From assembly GCA_023393755.1 (NCBI GenBank), contig JAEXCA010000224.1:1-9437 (forward strand): a DNA stretch of 9,437 nucleotides, written 5' to 3'. How positions within the stretch are numbered: the stretch's first letter is position 1; the number at the start of each line of letters is the position of its first letter. A model generated the notes under the pieces. It was not told the DNA's origin, made no database searches, and worked only from the letters and a program-made list of their open reading frames with translations. The stretch comes from Actinomycetes bacterium. GTDB lineage: Bacteria > Actinomycetota > Actinomycetes > Propionibacteriales > Propionibacteriaceae. Shown here piece by piece: positions 6,176 to 9,437 of this stretch. A program made the translations under genes and the position numbers.

Positions 6176-6249
6176 CTGGCAGCGGCCCCGGTTTCATCGC
6201 CGCGTTCGTGGCGGCGCGGGTCAGGTTCACGTCCGCGGCATCATGCCTG

Positions 6250-6325
6250 CCGTCACTAACTGCCAAATACCGCACCCCGCCGACATATCTGTCGCCCAGA
6301 GCAGCTATTTGGCAGAAAGTGGCGG
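6250..6325. repeat. 76-bp symmetric nested inverted repeat between dtd and glnR
   Basis: The arms CCGTCACTAACTGCCAAATA (6250-6269) and TATTTGGCAGAAAGTGGCGG (6306-6325) pair at 17 of 20 positions. In the exact centre CGACA (6281-6285) and TGTCG (6290-6294) form a hairpin with a 4-nt loop. The spacers are 11 bp on each side, giving 20-11-14-11-20. It is AT-richer than its surroundings and starts 5 bp after the dtd stop. No T-run follows, so it is not a standard terminator. I infer a miniature palindromic element or a structured 3' end. Confidence 0.7.
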
Positions 6326-6330
6326 GGAGG

Positions 6331-6756
6331 TCAGGCCTCCAGGATCAGGGTCACCGGGCCGTCGTTGCTGAGGTCGACCTGCATGTCGGCGCCGAAGACG
6401 CCGGTCTCGACGGTGGCGCCCCGGGTGCGCAGCGCGGCGATGAAGGCCTCCACCAGCGGTTCGCTCACCGGACGCGGCGCGGCGGCGCTCCAGGAGGGGC
6501 GCCGGCCCTTGCGGGTGTCGGCGTACAGGGTGAACTGGCTCACCACCAGCAGAGGCGCGTTCTGGTCGGAGCAACTCTGCTCGTCCGCCAGGATGCGGAG
6601 CGTCCAGATCTTGTCGGCCAGCTTCTCGGCGACCTGGACGGTGTCGTCGTGGGTGACACCGAGCAGCACCAGCAGGCCGGGGGAGTCGATCCGTCCCACC
6701 ACCTCGTCGGCCACCGTCACCGACGCCCGGGAGACCCGCTGCACCACCGCTCGCAC
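6331..6756 (-). CDS. dtd: D-aminoacyl-tRNA deacylase Dtd
   Basis: Trans-editing enzyme that hydrolyses D-amino acids (and glycine on tRNA-Ala) from mischarged tRNAs, protecting translation. From the GTG at 6756 the product is 141 residues, close to the 145 of E. coli Dtd. It shows the N-terminal VRAVVQRVSRASVTV, the active-site motif SQFTL at 73-77 and the Gly-cisPro motif in NDGPVT at 131-136. The reading frame stays open upstream to an ATG at 6957, but those 67 extra residues are low-complexity and have no counterpart in the family. GTG at 6756 is therefore chosen; it also lies 6 nt after a -10-like TATCCT. The segment ADEQSCSDQNAPLL before SQFTL resembles the shortened loop typical of actinobacterial Dtd. 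The gene stands alone, divergent from the ABC exporter. Confidence 0.93.
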   Translation of the reverse strand: MRAVVQRVSRASVTVADEVVGRIDSPGLLVLLGVTHDDTVQVAEKLADKIWTLRILADEQSCSDQNAPLLVVSQFTLYADTRKGRRPSWSAAAPRPVSEPLVEAFIAALRTRGATVETGVFGADMQVDLSNDGPVTLILEA

Positions 6757-6762
6757 CCGGCG

Positions 6763-6768
6763 AGGATA
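6763..6768 (-). promoter_or_regulatory. Probable -10 box for a leaderless dtd transcript
   Basis: TATCCT fits TAnnnT and ends 6 nt before the GTG start of dtd, the same spacing as at mshD. No Shine-Dalgarno sequence precedes the GTG. A TTGACC lies only 3 nt upstream of the box, too close to be a -35. Confidence 0.5.
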
Positions 6769-6833
6769 GCCGGTCAAGGCAGGTCTTCGAGCAGTTCCCG
6801 GGCGGGCTGACCCATCGCTGTTGTGGTTGCCGA

Positions 6834-6882
6834 GCCGGCCTGTGGCAGCGCGTCCGGTGCGACCGGCGCTGTGGTGGCCGGC
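6834..6882. other. 49-bp nested palindrome between divergent dtd and the ABC exporter
   Basis: Three stacked inverted pairs share one centre: GCCGGCC (6834-6840) with GGCCGGC (6876-6882), CAGCGC (6846-6851) with GCGCTG (6866-6871), and CCGGT (6854-6858) with ACCGG (6862-6866), with GCG in the middle. Only one base is shared between the last two pairs. The whole can form a long GC-rich hairpin or cruciform. It lies upstream of both genes, so an operator or structured leader is possible. The rest of 6757-6995 shows no convincing gene. Confidence 0.45.
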
Positions 6883-6980
6883 CCGCAAGCGGTGCTGAGA
6901 GCGGCAAGGGCTGGCGGTCGCGTCCGGCTGGCGCGGCGGATGCCCCTCGGACGGCATGGTTGGCTTGACGTTGCCCCGGT

Positions 6981-6987
6981 GGGAGAG
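6981..6987 (+). promoter_or_regulatory. Ribosome binding site of the ABC exporter gene, deciding the start
   Basis: GGGAGAG is 8 nt before ATG at 6996. The in-frame GTG at 6987 overlaps this site and is a poor start. Confidence 0.65.
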
Positions 6988-6995
6988 TGAACCCC

Positions 6996-9176
6996 ATGGC
7001 AGACCTGGTTGCAGTGCGTACCGGTCCGGTCGCTGGTGCTCCCGGCCAGCCGATGCTGCGACGGGTCGCCAGCCTGCTGGCGCCGTACAAGTGGTGGTTG
7101 CTGCTGGTGGGGCTGGCCGTGCTGGTTGCCGCGGCCCTGACCGCGGTGGCTCCCTTCCTCACCCGCGCGGTGTTCGATGACGCGCTGTTCCCCGTCCAGC
7201 CCAACGGCAGCACCGGTCAACCCGACCTGCCCCTGCTGTACTGGCTGGTCGGAGGGTTGATCGCGATCCCCCTGGTCAGCGCCCTGATCGGGGTCGGGCA
7301 GACCTACCTCACCAACCGGGTCGGCAACGCGGCGATGTCGGAGTTGCGGGTGGCGCTGTTCGAGCATCTGGAGAAGATGGAGCTGGCCTTCTTCACCTCC
7401 ACCAAGACCGGTGACATCCAGTCGCGGCTGGCCAACGACGTCTCGGGGGTGCGCAACGTGCTGACCTCCACGGCGTCCTCGATCCTGGCCAATGTGGTGA
7501 CGGTGATCGCCGCCTTCGTGTCGATGGTGCTGCTGAGCTGGCAGCTCACCATCATCAGCCTGATTCTGATGCCGGTCTTCGTGGTCATCCAGCTCAGGGT
7601 GGGCGCCCGCCGCAAGCAGCTGCAGCGGCGCACCCAGGAGAACCTCTCGGAGATGACCGCGATCACCGAGGAGTCGCTGGGGGTCTCGGGCGTGCTGCTG
7701 GCCAAGGTGTTCCGCCGCTCGGAACTCGAGGTCGAGCGCTACCGCCGGGCGAACCGCCGGCAGACCCGGCTGCAGCTGAAGCAGGCGATGACCGGCCAGA
7801 CCTTCTTCTCGATCGTCTCCACCTTTTTCGGTCTCACCCCGGCGATCGTCTACCTGGTGGCCGGCCTGCTGATCAACGGCGGCACGTTGATCGGCGGCCA
7901 GACCCTGACCGCCGGGACGATCATCGCCTACACCACGCTGCAGGCCCGGCTGCAGCAGCCGCTGGTCGGGCTGATGCGGGTGACCATGGACGTCCAGACC
8001 TCGTTCGCGCTGTTCGCCCGGCTGTTCGAGTACCTCGACCTGAAGCCATCGATCGCCGACGCCCCGGACGCCCGGCCGCTCAGCGACGTCCGCGGCGAGG
8101 TGGAGCTGCGGGACGTCTGGTTCCGCTACCCGGCTCCGCGGACGCTGGCCGGCCCGGCCGCGGCGACCCCGGAGGCCGCCGAGGAGGCCGCCCGGCAGGA
8201 GGCCCGCAAGCAGCGCCGCTCCAGCCGGTACGGCCGCGACTACCGGGCGCTCGAAGTGCCGACCGACGCCGGGCCGGCCGGTCCCGTCCCCGCGTTGGCG
8301 GGGGTGGCGAGCTCCGACAGCCCGGTCTCGGCCGAGGAGCCACCCGACGACCGCCCCGGCGAGGATCTGAGCGGGGACGGTCGGATCAGTGACGACGAGC
8401 GCTGGGCGCTCGCCGGGATCTCGCTCACCGTCCAGCCCGGTCAGTTGGCGGCGATCGTCGGCTCCTCCGGTTCGGGCAAGACCACCCTGACCTACCTGAT
8501 CCCGCGGCTGCACGAGGTGACCAGGGGAGCGGTGCTGATCGACGGCCAGGACGTCCGCGACGTCACCCTCGACTCGCTGGCGGACGCGGTCGGCATGGTC
8601 ACCCAGGAGCCGTACCTGTTCCACGGCACGATCACCGAGAACCTGCGCTACGCCCGGCCGGACGCCACCGACGCCGAGATCGTCGAGGCCTGCCGAGCGG
8701 CCAATATCCACGATCGGATCATGAGCTTCGCCGACGGCTACGAGACCATCACCGGCGAGCGCGGCTTCCGGCTCTCCGGCGGCGAGAAGCAGCGGCTGGC
8801 GATCGCCCGGGTGCTGATCAAGGATCCCCGGATCCTGATCCTGGACGAGGCCACCTCCGCCCTCGACACCGCCACCGAGCGGCTGGTGCAGGAGGCCCTG
8901 GAGCACGCCATGGCCGACCGCACCACCTTCGCCATCGCCCACCGGCTGTCGACCATCATGAACGCCGACGTGATCTTCGGCATCGCCGACGGCCGGCTGA
9001 TCGAGCAGGGCAGCCACGCCGAGCTGCTCGCCAAGGGCGGTCTCTACGCCCGCCTCTACGAGGAGCAGTTCGGCGGCGGCACCGTCGAGGCCCGCTGCGA
9101 CGACGCCGTGCTGTTCGCCGACGGGACGATGCTGCAGCACCGCCTCGGCCCACCCAAGGCCGACATGCCGGTCTGA
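6996..9176 (+). CDS. ABC exporter half-transporter (permease fused to ATPase) with a long insertion
   Basis: A membrane exporter subunit of 726 residues, of the multidrug/lipid type. The N-terminal membrane domain (about 30-345) shows clear hydrophobic segments near 33-55, 80-100, 161-180, 182-200 and 269-294, with a sixth expected near 303-325. The nucleotide-binding domain has A-loop Tyr378 (VWFRYP), Walker A GSSGSGKT at 489-496, Q-loop Gln537, signature LSGGE at 593-597, Walker B ILILDE at 613-618 and H-loop His649. All catalytic residues are present, so it should hydrolyse ATP as a dimer. Between the A-loop and the strand before Walker A there are about 88 extra residues (381-468), rich in Ala, Arg, Asp, Glu and Pro. 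A tail of about 30 residues follows the domain. Substrate is unknown. No partner half-transporter is visible, so it is a homodimer or its partner is outside the window. Confidence 0.92.
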   Translation: MADLVAVRTGPVAGAPGQPMLRRVASLLAPYKWWLLLVGLAVLVAAALTAVAPFLTRAVFDDALFPVQPNGSTGQPDLPLLYWLVGGLIAIPLVSALIGVGQTYLTNRVGNAAMSELRVALFEHLEKMELAFFTSTKTGDIQSRLANDVSGVRNVLTSTASSILANVVTVIAAFVSMVLLSWQLTIISLILMPVFVVIQLRVGARRKQLQRRTQENLSEMTAITEESLGVSGVLLAKVFRRSELEVERYRRANRRQTRLQLKQAMTGQTFFSIVSTFFGLTPAIVYLVAGLLINGGTLIGGQTLTAGTIIAYTTLQARLQQPLVGLMRVTMDVQTSFALFARLFEYLDLKPSIADAPDARPLSDVRGEVELRDVWFRYPAPRTLAGPAAATPEAAEEAARQEARKQRRSSRYGRDYRALEVPTDAGPAGPVPALAGVASSDSPVSAEEPPDDRPGEDLSGDGRISDDERWALAGISLTVQPGQLAAIVGSSGSGKTTLTYLIPRLHEVTRGAVLIDGQDVRDVTLDSLADAVGMVTQEPYLFHGTITENLRYARPDATDAEIVEACRAANIHDRIMSFADGYETITGERGFRLSGGEKQRLAIARVLIKDPRILILDEATSALDTATERLVQEALEHAMADRTTFAIAHRLSTIMNADVIFGIADGRLIEQGSHAELLAKGGLYARLYEEQFGGGTVEARCDDAVLFADGTMLQHRLGPPKADMPV
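8136..8399 (+). other. Low-complexity insertion in the nucleotide-binding domain of the ABC exporter
   Basis: Codes for residues 381-468 of the exporter. The first part is an Ala/Glu/Arg-rich, probably helical segment ending in basic residues (EAAEEAARQEARKQRR). The second part is Pro/Gly/Asp-rich and acidic (EEPPDDRPGEDLSGDG). In canonical exporters the A-loop strand is followed within about 10-20 residues by the strand leading to Walker A. The reading frame and GC bias are unbroken, so it is part of the protein and not a sequencing error. Confidence 0.7.
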
Positions 9177-9437
9177 GCCTCATCCCGTCCTCCCCGCGAA
9201 CGAGCGGCGGTCTCGGCCTGTCACCCCTCTCCTCGTCATTGAGGGCTCCCGCTAACGCCGAGGGCTCCTCCCCAGGCACGAGCCCTCGACGATAGTGGGA
9301 GCCCTCGACGAGATGGACGCGGGCGAGGCGCGCGGGCGTCACCGGGGGCAGGGGGACGGGTCCGGTGTCCCGGGTCGTCAGCTCCGGGTGGGGCAGCGTC
9401 ACGGGGTGAGGAGGCTGGTTGGCGTGGGGGCTCGGGG
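9177..9437. other. Non-coding end of the window after the ABC exporter
   Basis: No convincing gene on either strand. It holds the nested inverted repeat at 9232-9312 and then a G-rich stretch on the plus strand with runs such as GGGGG-CA-GGGGG-AC-GGG (about 9344-9360). The open frame on the minus strand here is a shadow of the exporter gene. Confidence 0.5.
9232..9312. repeat. Nested inverted and direct repeat downstream of the ABC exporter
   Basis: The 9-mer GAGCCCTCG or a close variant occurs four times, two in each orientation. The outer arms 9236-9256 and 9291-9311 pair at 17 of 21 positions; allowing a 3-nt bulge, pairing extends to 9232 and 9312. Inside, CGAGGGCTC (9259-9267) pairs perfectly with GAGCCCTCG (9280-9288) across a 12-nt loop. 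GAGCCCTCGACGA is also a direct repeat (9280-9292 and 9299-9311). It begins about 55 nt after the stop codon. It could act as a transcription end or be a dispersed repeat. Confidence 0.65.

Noticed and set aside
6185..6215. GlnR operator (GTnAC-n6-GAAAC type) upstream of glnR
   Set aside because: A GAAAC is present on the minus strand at 6190-6195, but the matching GTnAC half-site is not at the required distance.
6224..6234. Additional PHO box upstream of glnR (GTTCACGTCCG on the plus strand)
   Set aside because: A single unit with two mismatches and no neighbouring 11-bp repeat, so it lacks the direct-repeat arrangement PhoP needs.
6757..6957. N-terminal extension of dtd to the ATG at 6957
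   Set aside because: The 67 added residues are low-complexity and absent from the family, and the GTG at 6756 gives the normal Dtd N-terminus.
6774..9140. Very long open frame on the minus strand (788 codons) opposite the ABC exporter
   Set aside because: It is the antisense of a protein with every ABC motif intact. Its translation is low-complexity Gly/Gln/Arg/His-rich, typical of a high-GC shadow frame. Its last 50 or so codons, beyond the exporter start, have no recognisable family.
9344..9400. G-quadruplex on the plus strand
   Set aside because: Several G-runs are present, but the spacing between the third and fourth run is about 11 nt, and such runs are expected by chance in DNA this GC-rich.
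1..9437. CRISPR array, tRNA, rRNA or phage genes
   Set aside because: No regularly spaced repeats, no cloverleaf with a TTCGA-type arm and acceptor stem, and no integrase, capsid or transposase motifs were found.

Overview
The window is high-GC DNA from an actinobacterium. The main reasons are a mycothiol synthase gene (mycothiol is made only by actinomycetes), an actinobacterial GlnR-type regulator, a fused Nudix/histidine-phosphatase MutT1 next to ppk1 as in mycobacteria, frequent GTG starts and a PHO-box array of the actinobacterial PhoP type. A member of the Propionibacteriales or a relative would fit, but the sequence alone does not fix the genus.

Layout. Six genes lie on the minus strand and one on the plus strand. 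Reading the minus strand from right to left: dtd (D-aminoacyl-tRNA deacylase, 6756-6331); glnR (6139-5468); mshD (mycothiol synthase, 5286-4381); ppk1 (polyphosphate kinase, 4384-2258, ATGA overlap with mshD); mutT1-like (2253-1363, 4 bp after ppk1); pstS (phosphate-binding lipoprotein, 1225-65). A half-size ABC exporter (6996-9176) runs divergently from dtd. The bases beyond 9177 and before 65 hold repeats and no recognisable gene.

How the genes fit together. mshD-ppk1-mutT1 look like one translationally coupled operon, joining thiol redox defence, polyphosphate storage and clean-up of oxidised nucleotides. pstS follows behind its own promoter region, which carries four contiguous 11-bp PHO-box units, so phosphate starvation control through PhoP is likely. 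glnR adds a nitrogen regulator next to the phosphate genes. dtd and mshD both have a TAnCCT hexamer exactly 6 nt before a GTG start, the usual layout of actinobacterial leaderless transcripts.

Most unusual content. A 69-bp symmetric nested palindrome sits inside mshD exactly in codon phase. It adds 23 residues to the linker between the two acetyltransferase domains and carries the only in-frame TTA leucine codon I could find in the window. Two further symmetric nested palindromes, each about 76 bp, lie between glnR and dtd and downstream of the ABC exporter. The exporter itself has a low-complexity insertion of about 88 residues immediately after its A-loop tyrosine.
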